Below, in pieces: positions 18,449 to 26,523 of a stretch of 64,000 nucleotides of DNA. This DNA is from Streptomyces marianii. Lineage in GTDB: Bacteria > Actinomycetota > Actinomycetes > Streptomycetales > Streptomycetaceae. Where the stretch lies: assembly GCF_005795905.1 (NCBI RefSeq), contig NZ_VAWE01000001.1, positions 3,890,001 through 3,954,000 of the forward strand, given 5' to 3'. A program made the translations under genes and the position numbers. The first letter of the stretch is position 1; each line of letters begins with the position of its first letter. The notes under the pieces were generated by a model. It ran no database searches, was not told the origin of the DNA, and was given only the letters and a program-made list of their open reading frames with translations.

Positions 18449-18460
18449 GACACATGTGTC
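18449..18460 (-). promoter_or_regulatory. 12-bp palindrome in the kynA leader
   Basis: GACACATGTGTC is a perfect 12-bp palindrome immediately upstream of the kynA ribosome-binding site. Its position suits a repressor operator controlling the kynurenine genes. No regulator gene is adjacent. Confidence 0.45.
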
Positions 18461-18548
18461 CGGGTAGCGGTCCGCTCCTTCCGTAGGTGGTCTCGGAGCC
18501 CCGGTCCCCTGCGCGCATCATAAACACGGGTCCCGCCGGTGACGCGAG

Positions 18549-18577
18549 GGGCGGGTGCCCGGTCGGGGCACCCGCCC
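18549..18577 (-). terminator. Stem-loop terminator after the DUF3151 gene
   Basis: GGGCGGGTGCCC (18549-18560) pairs with GGGCACCCGCCC (18566-18577) around a 5-nt loop. It lies 25 bp downstream of the DUF3151 stop codon on the reverse strand and insulates the kynurenine genes. Confidence 0.75.
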
Positions 18578-18601
18578 TCGTGCGGATCGGACCGGCGGGG
18601 G

Positions 18602-19015
18602 TCAGCCGAGGGTGTCGGCCGCCGTCTCGGACGAGTCGCGCAGGAACGTGCTGCACCGCTCGTACTCTTCCTGCTCGCCGATCGCCTGCGCGGCGCGGGC
18701 GAGCGCGTGCAGGGCACGCAGGAAGCCGCGGTTCGGCTCGTGCTCCCACGGCACCGGGCCGTGGCCCTTCCAGCCGCTGCGGCGCAGCGCGTCCAGGCCC
18801 CGGTGGTATCCCGTACGCGCGTACGCGTACGACTCGACGACCCGCCCGGCCTCGAACGCCTCGTCGGCGAGCTGGGCCCAGGCGAGCGAGGAGGTCGGGT
18901 ACTTCGCGGCGACATCAGCGGGGGCCGTGCCGTTCGCGAGCATCTCCCGCGGCTCGGGATCGTCGGGCAGGTGGGTGGGGGGCGGTCCCCCCAGCAGGTT
19001 CTCGTGGATGGCCAT
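18602..19015 (-). CDS. DUF3151 family protein
   Basis: The 137-residue soluble protein reads MAIHENLLGGPPPTHLP and then PDVAAKYPTSSLAWAQLADEAFEAG in outline, with GYHRGLDALRRSGWKGHGPVPW and NRGFLRALHALARAAQAIGE. This is the conserved actinobacterial DUF3151 pattern. It is helical and TPR-like in appearance. No biochemical role is known to me. It is monocistronic and followed by a terminator. Confidence 0.85.
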   Translation of the reverse strand: MAIHENLLGGPPPTHLPDDPEPREMLANGTAPADVAAKYPTSSLAWAQLADEAFEAGRVVESYAYARTGYHRGLDALRRSGWKGHGPVPWEHEPNRGFLRALHALARAAQAIGEQEEYERCSTFLRDSSETAADTLG

Positions 19016-19283
19016 GGGTTCAGTGTCACAGGTCGTCGGCGGAACCGTGGAGCCGGTGCCCGCCCGTGCCGGGACGGGCGTCGTCCTCTCCGGCCGGATG
19101 TGGGACGCGCCGGGACGGGGACCGTGACGTACGGCGGAGCAGCGCCGCAGCGCCGCAGCGGCGACGCGGGGACACGGCGGGCGGAGGCACCGTCACGCGG
19201 CAGAACAGCGCCACGGGGGTGGCGCAGCGGCGGCCGGCCGGGGCCGGGCCGGTCGTCCCGGGGCCGTGACCCCCGCCACGGCG

Positions 19284-20774
19284 TCATCCAGGTCGTCGAT
19301 CCGTCCGGCCGCCCCCGGTGTCCCCGCGCACCGGCTCGGGCACCGGCTCCAGAGGTGGCGCGCCCACTCCGCAGTGCACCCTGCATGCGGCATGGCCGGG
19401 CACCTCCGCCGGCCGCCGCACCATGGCCCACGCCAGCACCGCGCCCACCACGAGGATCAGCGCGCACAGGGGCATCGCCCGGGCGAAGGCCGCCGCGAAC
19501 TGCTCCGGGATCCGGTACGCCTCCGGTCCCATCCCGGCCAGCATCGGCAGCGCGGCCACGGCGAGCAACCCCGCGGCCCGGGCCGCCGCGTTGTTGACGC
19601 CGCTGGCGATCCCGGCCCGCGCGGTGTCCACGGACGCCAGCACGGTCGCGGTCAGCGGGGCGACCAGGATCACCATCCCCAGGCCCAGCACCAGCAGCGC
19701 GGGCAGCACATCGGCGGCGTAGGCGGCGTCAGGGCCGACGCGCAGCATCAGCAGCATCCCGGCCGCGCACAGCAGCGGCCCGACGGTGAGCGGGATACGC
19801 GGTCCGATCCGCTCGCCCAGCTGGCCGGCCTCCGCGGAGAGCAGCAGCATCAGCACGGTGGTGGGCAGCAGCGCGGTACCGGCGGCCAGGGCCGAGTAGC
19901 CCGAGACGACCTGGAGTTGCAGGGCGGTGAGGAAGAAGAAGCCGCTGAACCCCGCGTACACGCACACGGTCACCAGATTCACCGCCGTGAACAGCCGGGA
20001 GCGGAAGATGGACACCGGCAGCATCGGATCCTTCCGGCGCTGTTCCAGCCGTACGAACACGGCGCCCGTGAGCACGCCGGCGACCCCTGTCCACCACGAG
20101 CCGTCGATCAGCGCGTACGTCACCAGCGCGAGGCTCAGCGCCCCCAGCGCCGCGCCCAGCACATCGAAACGGCCGTGCGCCGCGGGGTCCTTCGACTCGG
20201 GGACGCGGCGCATCGCCACGGGCACGCACAGGGCGGCCAGCGGCACGTTCAGCAGGAAGACCCACCGCCAGCCGGGGCCGTCGACGAGCCATCCGCCGAC
20301 GAACGGTCCGACCGCCGCGCCGACCCCGCCGAAGCCGGACCACAGGCCCACGGCCCTGGCCCGGTCGTCCGGGTGGAAGCTCGCCTGGATCAGCGCGAGC
20401 GACCCCGGGGTGAGCAGCGCCCCGCCGACGCCCTGCAGCGCCCGGGCGACGATCAGCACACCGGCGTTCGGCGCCAGTCCGCAGGCGAGCGACGCCAGCG
20501 CGAACCACACCACCCCGACGAGGAACACCCGCCGGCGCCCGTACCGGTCCCCCAGCGCCCCGCCCAGGAGGATCAGCCCCGCGAGGGTGAGCATGTAGGC
20601 GTTGACGGTCCACTGGAGTTGGGCGAGATCGGCGTCGAGGTCCTCACCGATGTGGGGCAGGGCGACATTGACGACGGTGGAGTCGAGCATGGCCATGCTG
20701 GACCCGAGGACGGTCGTCAGGACGATCCAGCGCCCGGTGGCCGACGCGAGCCTGATGTCCATAGGGCGAATCAT
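19284..20774 (-). CDS. Drug-efflux MFS transporter (DHA2/EmrB-QacA type)
   Basis: The 496-residue protein begins at ATG 20774 and has 14 predicted membrane helices. TM1 contains GSSMAMLDSTVVNVALPHIGEDL, the D-x-x-x-V-N-V-A-L-P motif of the 14-TM drug:proton antiporters. GGALGDRYGRRRVFL is motif A, and ARALQGVGGALLTPGSLALI with GPFVGGWLV is motif C. The C-terminal tail (PLEPVPEPVRGDTGGGRTDRRPG) is hydrophilic. No TetR regulator is adjacent. An in-frame upstream extension through the 84-bp repeats gives only low-complexity Gly/Arg/Pro sequence and is not taken as coding. Confidence 0.93.
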   Translation of the reverse strand: MIRPMDIRLASATGRWIVLTTVLGSSMAMLDSTVVNVALPHIGEDLDADLAQLQWTVNAYMLTLAGLILLGGALGDRYGRRRVFLVGVVWFALASLACGLAPNAGVLIVARALQGVGGALLTPGSLALIQASFHPDDRARAVGLWSGFGGVGAAVGPFVGGWLVDGPGWRWVFLLNVPLAALCVPVAMRRVPESKDPAAHGRFDVLGAALGALSLALVTYALIDGSWWTGVAGVLTGAVFVRLEQRRKDPMLPVSIFRSRLFTAVNLVTVCVYAGFSGFFFLTALQLQVVSGYSALAAGTALLPTTVLMLLLSAEAGQLGERIGPRIPLTVGPLLCAAGMLLMLRVGPDAAYAADVLPALLVLGLGMVILVAPLTATVLASVDTARAGIASGVNNAAARAAGLLAVAALPMLAGMGPEAYRIPEQFAAAFARAMPLCALILVVGAVLAWAMVRRPAEVPGHAACRVHCGVGAPPLEPVPEPVRGDTGGGRTDRRPG

Positions 20775-20956
20775 TCCGCCCCGCGGTGCTCCCGGCGACC
20801 CGGCTGCGGGTCGTGGAACCGCGGCCGGGGCGGCTCGATACAGGGCCCGCGCGGGGCGGGCTGGAGACCAGGGCCGGGCCGGGGCCTCGGCTCGCTCCGG
20901 TCCCGGCCGGGCCCGCGGCCGGGGGAACGAGCCGGTCGGCCCCGTGCGGCGCGGCG

Positions 20957-21236
20957 TCAGACCAGCCGGGACAGGGCCCGCACGATCAGACGGACCCCCC
21001 GGTCCACAACCGCTCCCGCTCAACCCCGAGCGGCGCAGCGTCAGACCAGCCGGGACAGGGCCCGCACGATCAGACGGACCCCCCGGTCCACAACCGCTCC
21101 CGCTCAACCCCGAGCGGCGCAGCGTCAGACCAGCCGGGACAGGGCCCGCACGATCAGACGGACCCCCCGGTCCACAACCGCTCCCGCTCAACCCCGGGCG
21201 GCGCAGCGTCAGACAAGCCGGGACAGGGCCCGCACC
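20957..21236. repeat. 84-bp tandem repeat derived from the 3' end of the aminotransferase gene
   Basis: Copies begin at 20957, 21041, 21125 and 21209, exactly 84 bp (28 codons) apart. The last copy contains the real end of the aminotransferase gene (reverse strand, ...RALSRLV-stop). The three extra copies repeat that coding end and stop almost perfectly, plus 57 bp of downstream DNA. Differences between copies are one or two bases, so the amplification is recent. It fills most of the gap between the aminotransferase and the MFS gene. Confidence 0.95.
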
Positions 21237-22372
21237 AGCGCGTCTGCTCCCGCCTCCGCCTTGGACCGGGGACACCCCAGATTGAGGCGGACGAAGCCGT
21301 GGGCCCCGTACACCGCGCCCGGCATGATCGCGACGCGTTCCCGCTCGACCAGCTCCCGCTGCAGCGCCTCATCGTCCACGCCCAGCGCCCGGAGGTCGAT
21401 CCATGCCAGGTACCCCGCCTGCGGCGGCTCCCAGCCGAGGGCGGGGAAGGCCGACCGCAGCCGCTCCTCCAGCATCGCCAGGTTGCCCGCCACATAGCCG
21501 CGGGCTGCGTCCAGCCACCCGGCCCCGTCCCGGTACGCGGCGACGTGCGCCGTCAGCGAGAGCACGGCCGGGGAGGCGAGCCCCTCACCCGTCTCCATCC
21601 GCCGGACGAACGCCTCACGCTCCCCGGGGTCGCCGATGATCCCGTAGGAGCCGGTCAGCGCCGGGAAGTTGAACGCCTTCGACGCCGAGGTGACCAGGGC
21701 CCACCGGCCCCGGTCGTCCGCGAACCGGGTCCACGGCAGGTGCCGGTGCCCGTGGTGCACGAAGTCCGCGTGGATCTCGTCCGAGATCACGGCGACCCCG
21801 TACGCCTCCGCCAGCAGGGAGAACCCCTTCAGGTCGTCCTCGGTCCACACCCGTCCGGTGGGGTTGTGGGGCGAGCAGAGGATCAGCACCTTCGCGTCCG
21901 CCCGGGCCAGCTCCCGCTCCAGCCCCGCCCCGTCGCCCATCGCGACCCCCCGGAGCTGCCGCCCGAGGCCCGTCACCACCTTGCGGAAGCCGTCGTACGT
22001 GGGGGTGTGGACGACGACCCCGTCCCCCGGCTCCGTCCACATCCGCAGCAGTTGCGACACCTGGCTGAGGACCGACGGCGCGTACACGATCCGCTCCGGA
22101 TCGAGCGGGGTGTCGTGCCGCCGGGCGTACCAGCCGCGTATCGCCTCGCGGAACGCGCCGAGTCGCCAGTCGGTGTAGCCGAAGACCCCGTGTGCGAGGC
22201 GCTCGCGCAGCGCGTCCAGGACCTGCGGCGGCGACGCGAAGTCCATGTCGGAGATGGTGAACGGCAGCAGTCCGTCCACGCCGAACCGGTCGGCGGCACC
22301 GTCCCACTGCACGCTGGCGGTGCCCCGCCGGTCGACGGGGGTGTCGAAGTCGTACGGAGCGTGGTGCGTCAA
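21209..22372 (-). CDS. MalY/PatB-type aminotransferase (C-S beta-lyase)
   Basis: The 387-residue fold-type I PLP enzyme has the MalY/PatB hallmarks: LLPFTISDMDFASPPQVLDAL near the N-terminus, VFGYTD, SPHNPTGRVW (Asn contacting PLP), ISDEIHADFV, and the Schiff-base Lys in TSASKAFNFPAL. This group includes cystathionine beta-lyases and maltose-regulon modulators, so cleavage of cystathionine or S-substituted cysteines is the likely activity. The start is placed at TTG 22372 because GGAGG lies 9 bp upstream and the protein then begins just before the conserved domain. The 3' end seeds the adjacent tandem repeat. Confidence 0.9.
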   Translation of the reverse strand: MTHHAPYDFDTPVDRRGTASVQWDGAADRFGVDGLLPFTISDMDFASPPQVLDALRERLAHGVFGYTDWRLGAFREAIRGWYARRHDTPLDPERIVYAPSVLSQVSQLLRMWTEPGDGVVVHTPTYDGFRKVVTGLGRQLRGVAMGDGAGLERELARADAKVLILCSPHNPTGRVWTEDDLKGFSLLAEAYGVAVISDEIHADFVHHGHRHLPWTRFADDRGRWALVTSASKAFNFPALTGSYGIIGDPGEREAFVRRMETGEGLASPAVLSLTAHVAAYRDGAGWLDAARGYVAGNLAMLEERLRSAFPALGWEPPQAGYLAWIDLRALGVDDEALQRELVERERVAIMPGAVYGAHGFVRLNLGCPRSKAEAGADALVRALSRLV

Positions 22373-22397
22373 CGTCGGATCCCTCCGGACAGGACGA

Positions 22398-22428
22398 AGG
22401 CCCGGCACCGTTCGCCGGTACCGGGCCT
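22398..22428 (-). terminator. Terminator downstream of fba
   Basis: AGGCCCGGCACCG and CGGTACCGGGCCT form a 12-bp stem with one mismatch and a 5-nt loop. It lies 45 bp after the fba stop codon on the reverse strand and just before the aminotransferase ribosome-binding site. Confidence 0.75.
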
Positions 22429-22472
22429 CACGTCGGCTGGGTCTCGTCCCGCTCGCTTCGGCCTGCCGCCGG

Positions 22473-23495
22473 TTACTTCATCTTGTTGCCGGCGGCGCGC
22501 AGCACCTGGCAGGCCTCGAGGACACGCTTCGACATGCCGGCCTCGGCCGCCTTGCCCCAGGTGCGCGGGTCGTAGGTCTTCTTGGAGCCGACCTCGCCGT
22601 CGACCTTCAGCACACCGTCGTAGTTCCTGAACATGTGGTCCGCGACGGGGCGGGTGAAGGCGTACTGGGTGTCGGTGTCGAGGTTCATCTTGACGACGCC
22701 GTTCTCCAGCGCGACCGCGATCTCCTCGGCCGTGGAGCCGGAGCCGCCGTGGAAGACGAAGTCGAACGGCTCGGACTTGCCGTACTTGGCGCCGACGCCC
22801 TCCTGGAGCTCCTTCAGCAGCTCGGGGCGGAGCACGACGTTGCCCGGCTTGTAGACGCCGTGGACGTTGCCGAAGGACGCGGCCAGCAGGTAGCGGCCCT
22901 TCTCGCCCAGGCCGAGCGCCTCGGCGGTGCGGATGGCGTCCTCGACGGTGGTGTACAGCTCGTCGTTGATCTCGTGCGAGACGCCGTCCTCCTCGCCGCC
23001 GGTCGGGGTGATCTCGACCTCGAGGATGATCTTGGCGGCGGCCGCACTGGCCAGCAGCTCCTGGGCGACGGACAGGTTGTCGGCGAGGGTCTCGGCCGAG
23101 CCGTCCCACATGTGCGACTGGAAGAGCGGGTTCTGCCCCTGGGCGACACGCTGCTCGGAGATGGCCAGGAGCGGGCGGACGTAGCCGTCCAGCTTGTCCT
23201 TCGGGCAGTGGTCGGTGTGCAGGGCGATGTTGACCGGGTACTTGTCGGCCACGATGTGCGCGAACTCGGCGAGGGCGACGGCGCCGGTCACCATGTCCTT
23301 GTTGTACTGGCCACCCAGGAACTCCGCACCACCGGTGGAGATCTGGACGATGCCGTCGCTCTCGGCCTCCGCGAAACCGCGCAGCGCAGCGTGCAGGGTC
23401 TGGGACGAGGTGACATTGATGGCCGGGTAGGCGAACTTGCCTGCCTTCGCCCGGTCGAGCATCTCGTTGTAGACCTCGGGGGTTGCGATGGGCAT
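22473..23495 (-). CDS. fba: Class II fructose-bisphosphate aldolase
   Basis: The 340-residue zinc aldolase interconverts fructose-1,6-bisphosphate with dihydroxyacetone phosphate and glyceraldehyde-3-phosphate. It begins MPIATPEVYNEMLDRAKAG. Motifs include PAINVTSSQTLHAALRGF, ALHTDHCPKDKL with the zinc His and catalytic Asp, LEVEITPTGGEEDGV, SFGNVHGVYKPGNV with zinc His, and FVFHGGSGS with the third zinc His. ATG 23495 follows AGGAG. Length and motifs match class IIA enzymes. It sits downstream of pyrE, with a parS-containing stem-loop between them. Confidence 0.98.
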   Translation of the reverse strand: MPIATPEVYNEMLDRAKAGKFAYPAINVTSSQTLHAALRGFAEAESDGIVQISTGGAEFLGGQYNKDMVTGAVALAEFAHIVADKYPVNIALHTDHCPKDKLDGYVRPLLAISEQRVAQGQNPLFQSHMWDGSAETLADNLSVAQELLASAAAAKIILEVEITPTGGEEDGVSHEINDELYTTVEDAIRTAEALGLGEKGRYLLAASFGNVHGVYKPGNVVLRPELLKELQEGVGAKYGKSEPFDFVFHGGSGSTAEEIAVALENGVVKMNLDTDTQYAFTRPVADHMFRNYDGVLKVDGEVGSKKTYDPRTWGKAAEAGMSKRVLEACQVLRAAGNKMK

Positions 23496-23613
23496 CTGTC
23501 CGCTCCTTGTGATGTGCGGTTTGCGTTGCTTGGCACCCTGACCTGGGGGCGACGTCATCGTCGCACCTATCTTCCCAGACGCCCATGGGGGCTCAGAGAA
23601 CAAGGGGCGGGAC

Positions 23614-23627
23614 GTTTCACGTGAAAC
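23614..23627. promoter_or_regulatory. parS centromere-like site (ParB binding)
   Basis: GTTTCACGTGAAAC is the exact 14-bp parS palindrome bound by ParB in Streptomyces and many other bacteria. Streptomyces chromosomes carry about twenty such sites clustered around oriC. Here it sits in the pyrE-fba gap and is flanked by GGGGCGGG/CCCGCCC arms, so the larger stem could also terminate pyrE transcription. It supports an origin-proximal location. Confidence 0.9.
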
Positions 23628-23671
23628 GCCCGCCCTTTGCGATAAGCGCAGGTCAGATCCTGCCGCCGGAA

Positions 23672-24211
23672 TCAGGCGAGACCGAGGTCCGGCAGTTCGA
23701 ATCCGGTCAGATAGGGCAACCCCGCCTCGGCGATCGCCCCTGCGGCGCCGCGGTCCACGATCGTGGCCACGGCGACGACCTCGCCGCCGGCCTCACGAAC
23801 GGCCTCCACCGCGGTGAGCGGCGAACCGCCGGTCGTGGAGGTGTCCTCGACGACGAGGCAGCGGCGGCCGTTGACGTCCGCGCCCTCGATACGCCGCTGC
23901 ATCCCGTGCGTCTTCTGGGCCTTCCGCACGACGAACGCGTCAAGACGCCCGCCGCGGGCGGCGGAGGCGTGCAGCATCGCGGACGCGACGGGGTCGGCGC
24001 CCAGCGTCAGACCGCCGACGCAGTCGAAGTCCAGGTCCTTGGTCAGATCAAGCATGACCTGGCCGACCATGGGCGCGGCCTCACCGTCCAGCGTGATCCG
24101 GCGGAGGTCGATGTAGTAGTCGGCCTCACGCCCCGAGGAGAGGGTCACCCTGCCGTGCACCACGGCCTTGTCCTTGATCTGCTGGAGCAGCTCAGCACGT
24201 ACGTCAGTCAT
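23672..24211 (-). CDS. pyrE: Orotate phosphoribosyltransferase
   Basis: The 179-residue enzyme joins orotate and PRPP to give OMP in pyrimidine synthesis. It has VTLSSGREADYYIDLR (orotate-binding S-G-x-x-S-x-Y-Y-x-D region), GLTLGADPVASAML, FVVRKAQKTHGMQRRIEG with the catalytic Lys loop, and the PRPP motif VVEDTSTTGGSPLTAVEA. The start is ATG 24211; a second in-frame ATG at 24217 would add two residues, and neither has a strong ribosome-binding site. It is followed by the parS-containing stem-loop. Confidence 0.97.
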   Translation of the reverse strand: MTDVRAELLQQIKDKAVVHGRVTLSSGREADYYIDLRRITLDGEAAPMVGQVMLDLTKDLDFDCVGGLTLGADPVASAMLHASAARGGRLDAFVVRKAQKTHGMQRRIEGADVNGRRCLVVEDTSTTGGSPLTAVEAVREAGGEVVAVATIVDRGAAGAIAEAGLPYLTGFELPDLGLA

Positions 24212-24217
24212 GGCCAT

Positions 24218-24581
24218 GAGCTTAGGCCCTGCTCTGCGGCCCCGGCCGGGACCGCCTCCGGCGCCCGCCGCCGAATCTCGGCGGCCACCGCGCTCGGAGC
24301 CCCCGCGCGCCGCGGGGCCACGCGCCGGTATCGCCTCCCAGGCCGGGCCGCCCGGCGCCGGAGGGCGGCGCATCAGGCGGCGTTCGCCCCGTCGCGGCGC
24401 CCGGCACGGCGACTCGCGGCGTTGCCGAATCAACGGAGTGGGCCTACTACGAGGTCGATCCGGCGCCTTGCGATCTTCCCCTCGGCCCGGGGGGCTCGGG
24501 GGCCGGGGGGCTCGGGGGCCGGGGGGAGACCCTGTGCACCAGACGCCGCTCCTTGACGGGCGAACCCTGCCTGACGCGGCA
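24218..24581. other. Intergenic stretch between pyrE and the aldose epimerase gene
   Basis: The 364-bp interval is non-coding as far as I can tell. Its distal third holds the dispersed minisatellite module described separately. The proximal part has short GGCGCCCGGC-type inverted motifs and must contain the pyrE promoter. Confidence 0.5.
24465..24550 (-). repeat. Dispersed minisatellite module, copy 1
   Basis: Read on the reverse strand, the module opens with TCTGGTGCACAGGGTCTCCCC and closes with GGGCCGAGGGGAAGATCGCA. Between these lies a 16-bp tandem motif of the form GGCCCCCGAGCCCCCC, about two and a half copies. The same two end sequences recur at 33,872-34,014 in the opposite orientation with a different, 32-bp, internal repeat. 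Confidence 0.8.
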
Positions 24582-25382
24582 CTAGGCAAGCCGCCGCCAC
24601 GACCATGTCGTCGCGATCTCGAGCGGCTCGATGGGCGTGACCAGGCGCGGGTGCGTGTTGAGGCCGTTCGGCGGGCCGGACTGCGGCTCGACGCAGACCG
24701 CTTCCTCCTGCTCGTCGTAGACGACCACCCACTCGGTTCGGCTCTTCACCGTCAGCTCCAGCTGTTCCGGCCAGGTGAGGGTGACGTCGACACCGTCCTC
24801 CATGCCGAAGCAGTCGTCCCAGGGGCCGGGCGTCGGCCCGATCCGCCGGCCGGTGGGCAGGTGGTCGGAACCGCGCTCCTCCTGCCAGTCGGCGATGAAG
24901 TCGAGCCGGACCCCCTTGGCGTCGGGGAAGGCGTGGCGCTGGAACCACGGGTGCCAGCCCGCCTGGGCGGGGAACGAGTCGTCGTACGTCTCCACGCCGA
25001 GCTGGAGCGTCAGTGAGTCCTCGCTCAGCTCGAACGTCTGGGTGACGAGCCCCGTGTACGGCCAGGGTTCGCCGAGTTCATAGGTGAAGACGGCCTCGCG
25101 GGGGCCGGTGCGGGCGGTCCGCCACGCGGTGTCCCGACCGGTGCCGTGGATGGCGTGCGGCGGGCTGTTGACGGGCAGCTGGTGCTCCACACCGCCGTTG
25201 CGGAAGCGGCCGTTCTCGGTACGGCCGCACCAAGGAACCATCGGGAAGCAGCCGTATCGCTCGCCCTGCCGCAGCAGCTCGGTGCCCGCGATGCGCAGGC
25301 TGCCGATGCGGCAGCCGTTGCGCGGAGTGACGGTCAACTCGACGTCGCCGGCGGTGAGCCGGACGTTCTGTTCGCTACTCAC
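24582..25382 (-). CDS. Aldose 1-epimerase-like protein (galactose mutarotase fold)
   Basis: The 266-residue protein belongs to the aldose 1-epimerase/YeaD-like superfamily. It shows GCRIGSLRIAGTELL, CFPMVPWCGR, a catalytic-type His in PPHAIHGTGRDTAW, GWHPWFQR with a second conserved His, and a C-terminal CVEPQSGPPNGLN containing the conserved Glu. It probably interconverts anomers of a hexose or hexose phosphate in the cytoplasm. The start is GTG 25382. To my knowledge, proximity to pyrE is common in Streptomyces but suggests no pathway link. Confidence 0.9.
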   Translation of the reverse strand: MSSEQNVRLTAGDVELTVTPRNGCRIGSLRIAGTELLRQGERYGCFPMVPWCGRTENGRFRNGGVEHQLPVNSPPHAIHGTGRDTAWRTARTGPREAVFTYELGEPWPYTGLVTQTFELSEDSLTLQLGVETYDDSFPAQAGWHPWFQRHAFPDAKGVRLDFIADWQEERGSDHLPTGRRIGPTPGPWDDCFGMEDGVDVTLTWPEQLELTVKSRTEWVVVYDEQEEAVCVEPQSGPPNGLNTHPRLVTPIEPLEIATTWSWRRLA

Positions 25383-25448
25383 ACCCCGACCCTACTGGCG
25401 GACGGCCGGGCGCGCCCGAGTCGCATCGGCCGGTTGGGCGCCCCTCGG

Positions 25449-26453
25449 CTACCTGCGGCGGCGCAGTGCCCGTCCGACGACGACGGCGGAGGCGATGGCG
25501 AGCGCGGCGGCGGGGGCGACCCAGCGCAGGGTGTTTCCGGCGGAGGTGGGCTGGGGTGCCGGGACGGGTGCGTACCGGCCGCGCGGCGGTGCGTGGTCCA
25601 CCTCCTCCGCACTGCGACCGATCATCGTCCGGCGGGCGTGGGCCGCTTCGGCGGGCGGTTCGTCGTCCTCGCCGAACACCTCGTCGGCCAGGGGGTCCAG
25701 CGACGAGGGGGGCACATCGGCCCCGAACAGGGGCGCGTTCTCGTCCTGGTCGTCCGCCGCGTCCTCGATCGCCCCGCTCCCGTCCGCCGAAGCCCCCGCG
25801 GGGTCACCGCCCGGGGCGGGGGACGCGCTACCGGCCGTCGCGTCCGGCTGCCCTGCCGCATCGGCCCCGCCGACCGCCGCGTCGGCGTCGGAGACCGGGG
25901 CGGTTTCGTCGGCCGTTCCGGAGTCGCTCACGGGTGCGGCTCCGGCCGCGGAAGCACTGCCGGACTCGTCCGGACCGGCAGGTGCGCCCGCGTCCTCGTC
26001 CGCGGCGGCCGCCCCGCGCGTGTCGTCCCCCGCCGTGGCACTCAGGGACGACGCGAAGCGGTCGAGCAGCCGGATCGCGGCCTGTTCGGCCGTTCCGGGG
26101 GCCGCCTCGGCGAGGCGGCCGTCCGCATGGGCCGTTCCGGTGAAGACGAGCGCGGTGCCGCCCTCCGCCTCGGTGAGCCGGAGGGTCAGTGCCAGCTTGG
26201 CCGAGCCGTGGCCACGGGCCTCCGTGCCCTCGCCTTCGACGGCGAAGTCGCCGTCCCGTTCGGAGATCCGGAGCGCACCGCGGTAGGTGATCGTGTGACC
26301 GCCCACACGGACCTTCAGGCGGCCCACGAGCGGGCCCGCCGACGCGTCGGCGTCCTGCTGGAGTCCCGGGACGCACCGGGCGACCCGCGCGGGGTCGGCC
26401 AGCGTCCGCCGAAGCCTGTCTGCCGGTACCGGAACGAACACCTCATGCTCCAT
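25449..26453 (-). CDS. Membrane-anchored SRPBCC (CoxG-like) protein
   Basis: The 334-residue protein has three parts. Residues 1-145 form an SRPBCC/START-like domain resembling CoxG (MEHEVFVPVPADRLRRTLADPARVARCVPGLQ in outline, then YRGALRISERDGDFAVEGEGTEARGHG). Residues 150-285 are a low-complexity linker rich in Ala, Asp, Gly and Pro. The C-terminus has one membrane segment (LRWVAPAAALAIASAVVVG) and ends RALRRRR. The domain is therefore displayed on a long acidic stalk, probably on the cytoplasmic side. SRPBCC domains bind hydrophobic ligands; the ligand here is unknown. It follows the spermidine synthase gene after 70 bp. Confidence 0.8.
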   Translation of the reverse strand: MEHEVFVPVPADRLRRTLADPARVARCVPGLQQDADASAGPLVGRLKVRVGGHTITYRGALRISERDGDFAVEGEGTEARGHGSAKLALTLRLTEAEGGTALVFTGTAHADGRLAEAAPGTAEQAAIRLLDRFASSLSATAGDDTRGAAAADEDAGAPAGPDESGSASAAGAAPVSDSGTADETAPVSDADAAVGGADAAGQPDATAGSASPAPGGDPAGASADGSGAIEDAADDQDENAPLFGADVPPSSLDPLADEVFGEDDEPPAEAAHARRTMIGRSAEEVDHAPPRGRYAPVPAPQPTSAGNTLRWVAPAAALAIASAVVVGRALRRRR

Positions 26454-26523
26454 GGGAACCGAGCCTACTCAGCCCCGGCCCGACGGGGGCCCTTCTGCGC
26501 GGAACCGGCACAGTCCACGGCCC

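Noticed and set aside
20775..21275. N-terminal extension of the MFS gene through the 84-bp repeats
   Set aside because: The frame is open but gives repeated low-complexity Gly/Pro/Arg peptide, while ATG 20774 leads directly into TM1.
19266..21497. Forward frame of 743 codons across the MFS gene and repeats
   Set aside because: Antisense to a complete 14-TM transporter; sequence is Gln/His/Arg-rich shadow and includes the 28-residue repeat only because the DNA repeat is a multiple of three.
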